Shown piece after piece: positions 5,689 to 13,169 of a stretch of DNA of 26,709 nucleotides. This stretch comes from a virus. The DNA lies in IMG/VR virus record IMGVR_UViG_3300034378_000056, positions 1 through 26,709 of that record; one strand, 5' to 3'. The notes beneath the pieces are model-generated. The model was not told the origin of the DNA, ran no database searches, and saw only the letters and a program-made list of their open reading frames with translations. The translations under genes were made by a program, and so were the position numbers. Numbering within the stretch: the first letter of the stretch is position 1; each line of letters opens with the position of its first letter.

Positions 5689-6237
5689 ATGGCGTGGGTA
5701 AACCCAACTGGATTTTCTGACGGCGATGGTTACTGGAACAATGAGCCAAGAGCTTATGATGACCTTGTGACCAATCCTTGGTATGCAGGGCATGTTAATC
5801 ATCCTGCTGGATCTTGGACAGGTTTTCTTTATTTAAGCCGTGCTGCGATTTGGTGCGATAAAGTTAGATACTGGCAAGGTGGATGGTTGGCGACAAAACT
5901 TGCTAACATCGATTTAGATGTTTATTATAATTCAGCTTGGCATAATGTTTATCAAGGTGTTGGTTCTCGATACTCAGCTCCCTATGATTGGCATGAATTA
6001 AGTCTTGGCGGGACTTATTATGTCACACAAATGAGAATTAGAATGCAAAACACAGATGGCGAAGGAAGAGCAACATTTGTTTGGGAAGCTGATTTTAATC
6101 AGACTACTGGCCCACCAATAGCCGGAGCAATAGCTGCTCAATCTGGAGCTAATGCGATTTTAACTGTGGAAGCTCCATCAGAATCAAAATCAATATTATC
6201 TCCTAAGTGGACTTGGAGTAAAGGTTGGAGCTGGTAA
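5689..6237 (+). CDS. Putative virion/fibre protein with a beta-sandwich look
   Basis: The 182-aa protein is rich in Trp, Tyr and Gly. Residues about 45-130 alternate strands, such as AIWCDKVRYWQGG, NIDLDVYYNSAWHNVYQG and GGTYYVTQMRIRMQN, like a carbohydrate-binding or discoidin-type beta sandwich. A short Ala/Gly-rich linker (IAGAIAAQSGANA) and a Ser/Lys/Trp-rich tail follow. Composition resembles the adhesins at 20366-23161, so a role in receptor or surface binding is likely but unproven. No signal peptide or membrane segment. It lies in the block between the 5073 promoter and the terminase promoter. Confidence 0.6.
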   Translation: MAWVNPTGFSDGDGYWNNEPRAYDDLVTNPWYAGHVNHPAGSWTGFLYLSRAAIWCDKVRYWQGGWLATKLANIDLDVYYNSAWHNVYQGVGSRYSAPYDWHELSLGGTYYVTQMRIRMQNTDGEGRATFVWEADFNQTTGPPIAGAIAAQSGANAILTVEAPSESKSILSPKWTWSKGWSW

Positions 6238-6285
6238 ATGCCTGCGATAAAAGAAATAAATCTCAATACAGAGGGAGATTAAATA

Positions 6286-6681
6286 ATGGGAAGTTTCGCA
6301 GATTTTTGGGAAAATGAAATTTTAGATCATTTGTTTGGTAAAGGCAGTTATACGCCGCCAACAATTTATGTTGGATTATCGACAGCCGACCCATTAGATA
6401 ACGCCTCTGGGTTAGCTGAGCCAAGTGGCAATGGTTATGCACGAGTTGCAACGGCTGCCGTGGATTGGGATACTGCTTCGGGCGGATTAATTGATAACGC
6501 AAATCAAATTGATTTTCCTACAGCAACTGGTAGCTGGGGAACAATAACTCACTTTGCTTTGTTTGATGCGTTAAGTGGTGGTAATATGTTAGCTCATGGT
6601 CAATTAACTGAGTCTAAAGGAGTTATTAGCGGCGATGCTCCTAAATTTGTAGCCGGTGATTTAGATGTCACTTTAGATTAA
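6286..6681 (+). CDS. Phage virion protein, paralogue of the tail gene at 23164
   Basis: This 131-aa protein belongs to a recognisable phage family: an N-terminal helix, TIYVGLSTADP (residues 25-35), then GYARVATAAVDW, IDFPTATGSWGTITHFALFD and SGGNMLAHGQL, ending in LDVTLD. The protein at 23164-23550 has the same order (GGGYARVAYG, AITWPQATANQGTCSHIGIYD, TGGNFLGSVSL), so the two are divergent paralogues. Family members are found with tail fibre genes and are probably virion parts. The start has GAGGGAGA upstream. A 14-codon frame (6238-6282) lies just before it; I regard that as spacer. Confidence 0.75.
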   Translation: MGSFADFWENEILDHLFGKGSYTPPTIYVGLSTADPLDNASGLAEPSGNGYARVATAAVDWDTASGGLIDNANQIDFPTATGSWGTITHFALFDALSGGNMLAHGQLTESKGVISGDAPKFVAGDLDVTLD

Positions 6682-6741
6682 AAGAGAAGTGCCATTTATC
6701 AATATTATTTAGCGATAGAATTGAAAATAAGCAATTTTCGC

Positions 6742-6770
6742 TTGACTTCTAAGACACAATGTCCTATAAT
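6742..6770 (+). promoter_or_regulatory. Promoter for the terminase operon
   Basis: TTGACT at 6742-6747, exactly 17 bp of spacer, then TATAAT at 6765-6770. The -35 context (AATTTTCGCTTGACTTCTAAG) is almost identical to the one at 5073. The distance from the -10 to the terminase ATG (6780) is 9 nt, so the transcript would start at about 6777 with nearly no 5' leader. The 98-nt gap before the ATG holds nothing else evident. Confidence 0.85.
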
Positions 6771-6779
6771 TAGGGCAGA

Positions 6780-7304
6780 ATGAGCCGATTACCAGTAAAA
6801 ATCGACGAAAACGCTGAATTGCCGGCAATGCCCGATATAAGCAATGCTCAAATCGAGCTATATCTTGCTTATTTGGAAACATCCGGACGGAAGAGATATT
6901 CTGCAATTATGGCTGGCGTAGATCCTGGACGAATGGTTTATTTAATGAATAAAGACGACGATCTTAAAGCTCTCGAAATGTCTGCGATGCAAGGATACTG
7001 CGAGTTGATAGATGCCGCTGTCCACGATAGAGCAATTAATGGCACACCGAAAGGTGTTTATTTTAAGGGCCAGCGAATAGCAACTGAGCGAGTATATAGT
7101 GACACTCTTTTACTTGCATTAGCAAAAGCTCATAACCCGAAGTATCGGGATCATTTATCCGTTGACGCGAACGTCAAGGCTGGCGTTCTCGTTGTACAAA
7201 CTTCCCTAAACCCTGACGAATGGGAGAAAGAATATGGTGGAATGCGAGTTGACCAAAAAAGGATTGACGATCTATGTACGGAGTCAGATAAAGAAAAGCA
7301 GTAA
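6780..7304 (+). CDS. terS: Terminase small subunit
   Basis: The small subunit recognises the packaging site and recruits the large subunit. The 174-aa protein has a helical N-terminal domain with a likely helix-turn-helix (about residues 24-55). The later segment ERVYSDTLLLALAKAHNPKYRDH (103-125) is typical of a common phage small-terminase family. Position directly before the large terminase supports this. The ATG lies 9 nt behind a -10 box, so translation may be leaderless; the GGG at 6772-6774 is too close to serve as a normal Shine-Dalgarno site. No packaging site could be located. Confidence 0.85.
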   Translation: MSRLPVKIDENAELPAMPDISNAQIELYLAYLETSGRKRYSAIMAGVDPGRMVYLMNKDDDLKALEMSAMQGYCELIDAAVHDRAINGTPKGVYFKGQRIATERVYSDTLLLALAKAHNPKYRDHLSVDANVKAGVLVVQTSLNPDEWEKEYGGMRVDQKRIDDLCTESDKEKQ

Positions 7305-7305
7305 A

Positions 7306-7581
7306 ATGATGGCCGAGTGTGGTTTCAAGAAAGATGTTGCGTTGTTAGCAGCGGCTGCATTGGCCGAAGATTGTAATAAAAAGTTTGGTGACAACATTGA
7401 TCCAAATTTTTGTGTTAGAGCAGTAGCGACATTCATTAATAATAAAGCAATTGGTATAAATTGTCGTCACTGCGGATGGCGTAAACCAAAGACACAGTTT
7501 TGTACACAAAGAAATTGTAACACCGGTGACGGTCAGACATGTGATTTATTTCGTCATTTATTTGTAGTGGAACCAGAATGA
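7306..7581 (+). CDS. Small Cys-rich protein between the terminase genes, 91 aa
   Basis: The C-terminal half has a zinc-finger-like set of cysteines: CRHCGWRKPKTQFC, then RNCNTGDGQTCDLFRH. The N-terminal half is helical. I chose ATG 7306, which starts 1 nt after the terminase small subunit stop; an in-frame ATG at 7234 has a GGGAGA upstream but would overlap terS by 71 nt. The stop overlaps the large terminase start by ATGA. Small Cys-rich genes at this spot can be HNH-type or packaging accessory proteins, but no HNH histidines are visible here. Confidence 0.65.
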   Translation: MMAECGFKKDVALLAAAALAEDCNKKFGDNIDPNFCVRAVATFINNKAIGINCRHCGWRKPKTQFCTQRNCNTGDGQTCDLFRHLFVVEPE

Positions 7582-9086
7582 GTCAAAAGGTTGAGTGGCG
7601 ATTGAATGAATTTGGCGTACTGACCGCATTTATTGACGGTACGCCGGCGATCTGGTTTCCACAGCCTGGAAGCCAGGAAGCATTTTTACGTTGTCCGATC
7701 TTTGAAACTTTGTTAGCTGGAAACCGAGGCGGCGGTAAAACAGATGTGCTATTGATGGATTTTGCACAATATGTTGGCCGTGGTTTTGGTGAAGAGTGGA
7801 AAGGAATTTTGTTCCGCCGAACATTTCCTGAGCTTGATGATATTATTAGTAAGTCATTGAAATGGTTCAAGAAGATTTGGCCGAATGCGGATTACAATAA
7901 ACAAGCTAAAACATGGACATGGGCCACAGGCGAAACATTAAAGTTTCGCCATATAATGCGACCCTCAGAATATTGGAATTATCATGGACATAGTTATCCG
8001 TGGATAGGATTTGAAGAATTGACTACTTGGCCTAATTCAGAATGTTATACGCCACTATTTTCGTTGTGTAGATCTGCACATCCGCAAGTAGCTAAGCTTT
8101 GTCGGGTTAGATCTACTACAAACCCATACGGCCCTGGGCATAACTGGGTTAAGAAAAGATTCAGATTACCGATGGCCGATGGAATGCTTCTTGGATCGGT
8201 CATTAAAGATCTACGAAGTGACATTCGTGATTATGAACGTGAAAAACCACGAGTTGCTATTCGCAGCTCATTGGCTGAAAATAAGATCTTTCTTCTGGCA
8301 AATCCAGGTTATGTTAATACACTTAGAGCTGCTGCCCGTAATCCTGCGGAGCTGGCTGCATGGATCGAAGGCTCTTGGGATATTACATCAGGCGGAATGT
8401 TCGACGATATTTGGAGCGAAAAAATCCACGTTATCCCAAATATCCCATATTTCCTACTTAGGAAATCAGGTTGGTTTATGAATCGTGCCTATGACCACGG
8501 GCTATCAAGACCGTTCTCAGTGGGATGGTGGGCTGAAAGTAATGGTAGGCCGATCACTTTATTTAATAAAGAATACGGTCAAGTCAAAGGTGATTTGTTC
8601 TTATTCAACGAATATTACGGTTGCACTAATGAAGATAATAAAGGTCTTAATATGACTGCCCACGAGATTGCCCAACAGATCCGAGACCGTGAAAAAGAGA
8701 TGGGTTTGCGTGGACGAATTAAACGAGGCCCAGCAGACTCTTCGATCTTTTCAAAATACGATGGAACAAAAACTGTAGCGGGTGACATGAAGAAAGCTGG
8801 TGTGTACTGGGACGATGTAGATAAATCAAAAGGTTCTCGTGAACAAGGTTGGCAACAAATTAGGACTTTGTTATCTGGAGCTGTTCCGCCAGATAATGGT
8901 GTAAGAGAGAATAAAGGTATATTTGTATGTGAACGCTGCTCAGACTGGCGACGCACTGTGCCATATTTGCCGCGTGACGATAAAAATTTAGATGACGTCA
9001 ATTCAGATGTCGAAGATCATGCTGGTGACATGACTCGATACCGATTAAGATGGACAAGACGAACAATTATACAAAGGACATGGTAA
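7578..9086 (+). CDS. terL: Terminase large subunit
   Basis: This is the packaging ATPase and nuclease that fills the capsid through the portal. The ATPase Walker A motif is GNRGGGKT at residues 48-55. SYPWIGFEELTTW (about 138-150) holds the Walker B strand and catalytic glutamate, and STTNPYGPGH follows as the coupling motif. A second half from about residue 300 has RNase H-like nuclease features, with acidic residues in MNRAYDHGLS, RIKRGPADSS and DVEDHAGD. The 502-aa length is usual. It is joined to the upstream gene by ATGA and the portal starts 1 nt after the stop. Confidence is very high. Confidence 0.96.
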   Translation: MSQKVEWRLNEFGVLTAFIDGTPAIWFPQPGSQEAFLRCPIFETLLAGNRGGGKTDVLLMDFAQYVGRGFGEEWKGILFRRTFPELDDIISKSLKWFKKIWPNADYNKQAKTWTWATGETLKFRHIMRPSEYWNYHGHSYPWIGFEELTTWPNSECYTPLFSLCRSAHPQVAKLCRVRSTTNPYGPGHNWVKKRFRLPMADGMLLGSVIKDLRSDIRDYEREKPRVAIRSSLAENKIFLLANPGYVNTLRAAARNPAELAAWIEGSWDITSGGMFDDIWSEKIHVIPNIPYFLLRKSGWFMNRAYDHGLSRPFSVGWWAESNGRPITLFNKEYGQVKGDLFLFNEYYGCTNEDNKGLNMTAHEIAQQIRDREKEMGLRGRIKRGPADSSIFSKYDGTKTVAGDMKKAGVYWDDVDKSKGSREQGWQQIRTLLSGAVPPDNGVRENKGIFVCERCSDWRRTVPYLPRDDKNLDDVNSDVEDHAGDMTRYRLRWTRRTIIQRTW

Positions 9087-9087
9087 A

Positions 9088-10512
9088 ATGGCAAATAAGA
9101 AAGAAAAAGCGACAGTAGCCACCACAAGTTTAGCGTATCAATCTATGGCGACTCACTGGTTTAAGATGGATACATTGCTTGCTGGAACCGAAGCAATGCG
9201 AAAAGCTGGTGAAGATATGGCCCCGCGTCACGAACATGAAACAGAAGCAAATTACGCGGATCGTATTGGTGGCAACGTGTTATTTAACATGGTTGATCTA
9301 ACACTTCGGATGTGGGTCGGTAAACCGTTCGGATGTCAAATCCAATACACAGATGATTTCTCCAAACATCTTGTGCCATTAATGGATGATGTTGATCTTA
9401 ATGGTAATAATCTTGATGTATTTGCACGTCAATGGTTCCGTGATGGTGTTGCAAAAGCATACAGTCATGTATTAGTTGAGTTTCCTCGTGTTGACATTGG
9501 TCAACCTCGATCAATGGCGGATGATGATAGAATGAATATTCGACCTTATCTTGTACATATCAGGCCAGAGCAACTTATCTTTGCGTTATCGATGCGAGTT
9601 AATGGTAAAGAAATATTAACACACATCAGAATCGAAGAACAGGTAGTGTCACTTGATGGATGGGAAGAAGTTGTTACTCCACAAATTCGAGTCCTTGAAT
9701 TAGATGCGTACAATGCTGGAACCGATGACGAGCCCAACTTTGTTCAGGCAGTGCGTGTGGATATTCACCAACAGGACGAAAAACAAAAGTGGGTTATTGT
9801 GGATACATTCTGGATGGATATTGATTTCATTCCGTTGGTGACATTTTACGCAGATCGTAAAGCTTTTATGGTTGGCAAATCTCCATTAGAAGATCTTGCT
9901 GATCTAAATATACGTCATTGGCAATCAATGTCAGATCAAATTTCGATTCTTACAGTAGCTCGATTCCCAATGCTTGCTTGCTCTGGTGGTGATGATGAGG
10001 AAGGTCGATTAGTAATTGGCCCTAAAGAATGGTTATATACTCCAGATCCAACAGCTCGATTTTATTATGTTGAACATAAAGGTCAAGCAATTGAAGCTGG
10101 TAGAAAAGATCTCCAGGATCTCGAAAAAAGAATGCAATCATACGGAGCTGAATTTACAAAGGAACGTCCTGATCGTGAATCAGCTTCTGCAAGAAATCTT
10201 GATTCAACTGAGGCTACATCACCACTTCAAGATGTCACTTTTCGATTTAATGATGCAATGAATAACGCATTGTGGATAATGTCACAGTGGATGAGAAAGA
10301 GTCATTCGGGTAAAGCAATGGTGCCGACAGAATTCACGTCGCCCGAAGCAATGGAGCTGCAAGCACTATATAATACCTGGGCCGAAGGTGGTCTAACTAC
10401 AGAAGAATATCTAAAAGAGCTACAACGTCGTGGCGTGTTATCAGAAGAGTTTGTTAATTTCGATAAGAAAAACAAACCAAAATCTGATAAAGATAATCCT
10501 AACCCTGAGTAA
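9088..10512 (+). CDS. Portal protein (DUF4055 type)
   Basis: The portal ring forms the DNA channel and binds the terminase during packaging. The 474-aa protein follows the terminase directly and has the pattern of DUF4055 portals: an early helical segment with RHEHETEANYADR, then NMVDLTLRMWVGKP, a central DFIPLVTFYADRKA and WQSMSDQISILTVARFPML. Later SASARNLDSTEATSPLQDVT marks the clip/stem-helix part. The C-terminal 60 residues (LTTEEYLKELQRRGVLSEEF, then a Lys/Asp-rich tail) are typical of this portal type. No truncation is visible. Neighbouring scaffold and capsid genes agree with the assignment. Confidence 0.9.
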   Translation: MANKKEKATVATTSLAYQSMATHWFKMDTLLAGTEAMRKAGEDMAPRHEHETEANYADRIGGNVLFNMVDLTLRMWVGKPFGCQIQYTDDFSKHLVPLMDDVDLNGNNLDVFARQWFRDGVAKAYSHVLVEFPRVDIGQPRSMADDDRMNIRPYLVHIRPEQLIFALSMRVNGKEILTHIRIEEQVVSLDGWEEVVTPQIRVLELDAYNAGTDDEPNFVQAVRVDIHQQDEKQKWVIVDTFWMDIDFIPLVTFYADRKAFMVGKSPLEDLADLNIRHWQSMSDQISILTVARFPMLACSGGDDEEGRLVIGPKEWLYTPDPTARFYYVEHKGQAIEAGRKDLQDLEKRMQSYGAEFTKERPDRESASARNLDSTEATSPLQDVTFRFNDAMNNALWIMSQWMRKSHSGKAMVPTEFTSPEAMELQALYNTWAEGGLTTEEYLKELQRRGVLSEEFVNFDKKNKPKSDKDNPNPE

Positions 10513-10533
10513 TGTTTAATTGATGAAAGGAAA

Positions 10534-11352
10534 ATGAAAATGAAGTTTGATTTCACCAAGAACCGCAAAGTCGAGAAACTTGACAGTGTGCCCGAAAATC
10601 TCCGTGCCTTCTATGAGGAAGTCGAAGGTGACGGTGAGGGTTTCCAGCTCAAGACCGACAGTGTCACGACCGCAGCGATTGCCGTCATATCTGGGCTCAA
10701 TGGAGCTTTGACGAAGGCTCGCGGTGACGTGGAAACAGCCAAGAAGGCCAACAAGGTTGATCTAACTATCTTGGCAGATTATGGTGATACTCCGGAAGCG
10801 ATTCACCAGAGTGTCACTGCAAAGATCAAAGAGCTGACTGCTCAAGCATCAGGTAATGAAAAAGATGTCCAGCAAAGAATCTCTGTGATCAAGAAAGAAG
10901 CCAGTGAAGCCATGACAAAAGCTCTGGCCGAGAAAGATAATTTGCTGGTTGCTCAGAAAAACACTCTACACAACTACATGCTTGACACCAGCATTATGAA
11001 CGCATCTTCTGCTTTCCAGGGCCTAAATGCCAAGCTGGTTGCACCGTTTGCTAAACAGCAAATGAAAATCCAGGAAGCAGATGGAGCTGCTCAGGTAGTA
11101 ATCGTGGATTCAAATGGTGAACCTCGCTACTCCAAACAAGCAGATCGTGCTGGCGAATTAATGCAGGCCGATGAGCTGCTGCTTGAGATGTCTGAATCAG
11201 CGGAATTCAAGCAACTCTTCCCATCACAGCAGGCAACTACCGGTGGTGGAACACAGACAACTCACGTTCCAGTAGGCGTTCGTAAAACCAACAATAATAA
11301 GCACCAAACACCCGCCGAGAAGATTTCCGCTGGACTGACCAAGAAGAAATAG
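10534..11352 (+). CDS. Capsid scaffolding protein
   Basis: The 272-aa protein is very helix-rich and charged, with long heptad-like stretches such as ARGDVETAKKANKV and RISVIKKEASEAMTKALAEK (about residues 60-145). It ends in a Gly/Thr/Asn-rich region and a basic tail (EKISAGLTKKK). Position between portal and capsid is the usual place for a scaffold, which guides procapsid assembly and is later removed. Two ATGs lie close together; the one at 10540 is better spaced from AAGGAAA than 10534. Third positions are richer in C and G than in earlier genes, as in the capsid gene, suggesting high expression. Confidence 0.8.
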   Translation: MKMKFDFTKNRKVEKLDSVPENLRAFYEEVEGDGEGFQLKTDSVTTAAIAVISGLNGALTKARGDVETAKKANKVDLTILADYGDTPEAIHQSVTAKIKELTAQASGNEKDVQQRISVIKKEASEAMTKALAEKDNLLVAQKNTLHNYMLDTSIMNASSAFQGLNAKLVAPFAKQQMKIQEADGAAQVVIVDSNGEPRYSKQADRAGELMQADELLLEMSESAEFKQLFPSQQATTGGGTQTTHVPVGVRKTNNNKHQTPAEKISAGLTKKK

Positions 11353-11368
11353 AAAATTTTTCAAAATA

Positions 11369-11410
11369 ATCGGACTCAGGAGTAAATTTCCCTTGACTTC
11401 TGAGTCCGAT
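11369..11410. promoter_or_regulatory. 11-bp inverted repeat flanking the capsid promoter -35
   Basis: ATCGGACTCAG (11369-11379) and CTGAGTCCGAT (11400-11410) are perfect inverted repeats separated by 20 nt. The right arm covers the promoter spacer immediately after the -35 box and the loop contains the -35, so a bound dimer would block the promoter. In RNA from the scaffold gene the same arms could pair and act as an attenuator, but no U tract follows. Confidence 0.65.
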
Positions 11411-11421
11411 AATATTATAAT
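11393..11421 (+). promoter_or_regulatory. Promoter for the capsid gene
   Basis: TTGACT at 11393-11398, 17-bp spacer, perfect TATAAT at 11416-11421. The TTGACTTCTGAG core repeats the element at 5073 and 6742. Transcription would start near 11428 and leave a leader of about 100 nt before the capsid ATG at 11529. Confidence 0.85.
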
Positions 11422-11427
11422 ACAAGC

Positions 11428-11528
11428 TGAATAGAGCACTTGGCAAGGGTGATCCTGGCCGGAACCGCGATGGTTTTCAATGTGCTGATTGAAAATTATA
11501 AACGCGAAACCGAGAAAGGAAACAAAAA
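11428..11528 (+). promoter_or_regulatory. Structured 5' leader of the capsid mRNA
   Basis: The roughly 100-nt untranslated leader contains a perfect 8-bp stem (TTTTCAAT 11474-11481 and ATTGAAAA 11488-11495) with a 6-nt loop, and a GC-rich stretch just before it (CCTGGCCGGAACCGCG). A ribosome site GAAAGGAAA lies 6-14 nt before the ATG. It may protect the mRNA or regulate translation; no known riboswitch class was recognised. Confidence 0.5.
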
Positions 11529-12446
11529 ATGGCAAGTGTAACATTAACTGAAAGTGCCAAACTGGCACAAGATCAACTGACCGCAGGTTTGATTGAGTCA
11601 ATCATAACCGTCAACCACATGTATCAACTGCTCCCGTTCGAGGGCATCGACGGTAACGCTTTAGCGTATAACCGCGAAAATGCTCTTGGTAACGTTCAGG
11701 CTGCCGGCGTTGGTGACACAATCACCGCCAAGGCTGCCGCGACTTTCACTCAGGTGACAAGCTCGCTGACCAAGATCATCGGTGATGCCGAGGTTGATGG
11801 CTTGATTCAGGCCACTCGATCTGCAATAAATGATCAGGCTGGTGTCCAGATCGCATCCAAAGCCAAGAGTGCTGGCCGTGAGTATCAGGATCAGCTCATC
11901 AATGGTTCCGGTGCTTCGGACGAATTCAACGGCCTTATCAACCTGTGTGCTTCCGGCCAGAAGGCCGCCACAGGTACAAACGGCTCGAATCTGAGCTTCA
12001 CCATAATGGACGAGATGCTCGACCTCGTGACTGCAAAAGACGGCGAAGTCGACTACATCGTCATGCACGCCCGCACGATCCGGTCTTACAAGACTTTGCT
12101 TCGTGCACTCGGCGGTGTAACGATGGCGGAAGTTTTCGAGCTGCCCAGCGGTAAGAATGTTCCGGCATATTCCGGTGTTCCGATTCTGAGGAACGACTGG
12201 GTGCCCATCAACCAGACCAAGGGTAATGGCACTGACTGCACCACAATCTTCGCCGGCGTCTTTGATGACGGTGACATGAAAACAGGTTTGCTCGGTTTGA
12301 CTGCCCGCAACGCCTTCGGCCTTCACGTCGTGGATGTTGGAGAGGCTGAGTCGAAAGACGAGCACATCTGGCGTGTCAAGTGGTACTGCGGCTTAGCTCT
12401 GTTCTCCGAGCTGGGATTGGCATGTGCCGACGGCATTCTTGACTAA
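11529..12446 (+). CDS. Major capsid protein (HK97-fold type)
   Basis: The 305-aa protein forms the capsid shell. It has the usual layout for HK97-like capsid proteins without a long cleaved domain: a helical N-terminus with IESIITVNHMYQLLPFEG, a spine-helix region rich in Ala and Gln (about residues 85-125), a DYIVMHARTIRSYKTLLRAL segment, and a C-terminal beta part with YSGVPILRNDWVP and WRVKWYCGLALFSELGLACA. Position behind the scaffold and its own promoter, long leader, GC-rich codons and 3' terminator all fit a highly expressed capsid gene. Placing it precisely in a capsid subfamily would need structure comparison. Confidence 0.9.
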   Translation: MASVTLTESAKLAQDQLTAGLIESIITVNHMYQLLPFEGIDGNALAYNRENALGNVQAAGVGDTITAKAAATFTQVTSSLTKIIGDAEVDGLIQATRSAINDQAGVQIASKAKSAGREYQDQLINGSGASDEFNGLINLCASGQKAATGTNGSNLSFTIMDEMLDLVTAKDGEVDYIVMHARTIRSYKTLLRALGGVTMAEVFELPSGKNVPAYSGVPILRNDWVPINQTKGNGTDCTTIFAGVFDDGDMKTGLLGLTARNAFGLHVVDVGEAESKDEHIWRVKWYCGLALFSELGLACADGILD

Positions 12447-12461
12447 GAACGATCTCAGAAT

Positions 12462-12485
12462 AAGGGAGTCTTCGGACTCCCTTTT
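12462..12485 (+). terminator. Rho-independent terminator after the capsid gene
   Basis: GGGAGTC (12464-12470), TTCG loop (12471-12474) and GACTCCC (12475-12481), followed by TTTT. The flanking AA/TT extends the stem to 9 bp. A C(UUCG)G tetraloop makes this unusually stable. The short U run suggests partial termination, lowering expression of the downstream genes relative to the capsid. Confidence 0.85.
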
Positions 12486-12529
12486 ATGCATTTTGCATTG
12501 TTGACTACGAACCAGAAAGGAGAATTCTA

Positions 12530-13090
12530 ATGGGACTTTATCATGTACAGTTACCGGCTGATGCTCAGTTTACATTGGTCGATGGAAAAAATTCTGCTAT
12601 TATTGTGGCAGATTCTACCGCCGATGCTAAGCAGGTTCTCAAAGCCTACATGAGCATCCCCAGCGACGCTGCGTGGGCCGCTGCAACAGTCACCGCCTTA
12701 ACCGAAGGCACTGACTTGGAGAATTGGCGGGCCAAACTCATCATTAAAGATACCAACGGCGACATTGTTGAGACCGTCGAGGTCACTGCTGCTTCTGGCG
12801 ATGACTTTGATGACATTGGTGGTGACTTGGTGACAGCGTTGAATGCAACAGACACAATCGCGGGTGCCGCATATTCAACGCCGAACCTCAAGATTGCCGA
12901 GACCACCGATGGTATTGGCGATCACACCGTCGAGTTGTACTTCCTGCCCCCGACTACGTGGGACGATCCGACGATCAATCTTGCGTCCCTCTATGGTACG
13001 CTCGTCCACGAAGGTGCCAGTGGCGACGCACTGACTGTCGTGCTGAACGACATCGTGCTTCCCGCAGTGAAGTATCAGATGAAGGCGTAA
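12530..13090 (+). CDS. Putative capsid decoration protein
   Basis: The 186-aa protein directly follows the capsid gene, with AAAGGAGA as a strong ribosome site. It is rich in Ala, Thr and Asp and mostly beta, with strands such as MGLYHVQLPADAQFTLVDG, WRAKLIIKDTNGDIVETVEV and HTVELYFLPPT. The position and beta-rich fold are those of a decoration or cement protein that stabilises the shell. Codons are C/G-rich like the capsid gene, and a strong hairpin follows the stop. The specific family is not recognised. Confidence 0.6.
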   Translation: MGLYHVQLPADAQFTLVDGKNSAIIVADSTADAKQVLKAYMSIPSDAAWAAATVTALTEGTDLENWRAKLIIKDTNGDIVETVEVTAASGDDFDDIGGDLVTALNATDTIAGAAYSTPNLKIAETTDGIGDHTVELYFLPPTTWDDPTINLASLYGTLVHEGASGDALTVVLNDIVLPAVKYQMKA

Positions 13091-13109
13091 CAGAAATCAA
13101 TGAAGAAGT

Positions 13110-13129
13110 GCCCAGGAACGTTCCTGGGC
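13110..13129 (+). terminator. Palindromic hairpin after the decoration gene
   Basis: The 20 bases 13110-13129 are a perfect palindrome (arms GCCCAGGA and TCCTGGGC around ACGT). Flanking GTG and CAC can extend the stem across a bulge. The downstream bases are TC-rich but not a U run, so it may be a weak terminator or an mRNA stabilising structure. Confidence 0.6.
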
Positions 13130-13169
13130 CACTCTTCTATTATTACTCTTCTATAGTTGGAGATTAATT

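Noticed and set aside
6238-6282. 14-codon frame MPAIKEINLNTEGD
   Set aside because: Too short, no ribosome site, and it lies in the spacer that carries the ribosome site of the 6286 gene.
11661-12365. 234-codon minus-strand frame inside the capsid gene
   Set aside because: It is a shadow of a GC-richer capsid gene; no promoter, ribosome site or recognisable motif on the minus strand.
12499-12527. TTGACT after the capsid terminator as a further promoter
   Set aside because: At 17 bp the -10 would be ATTCTA, a poor match, and it overlaps the ribosome site of the decoration gene.
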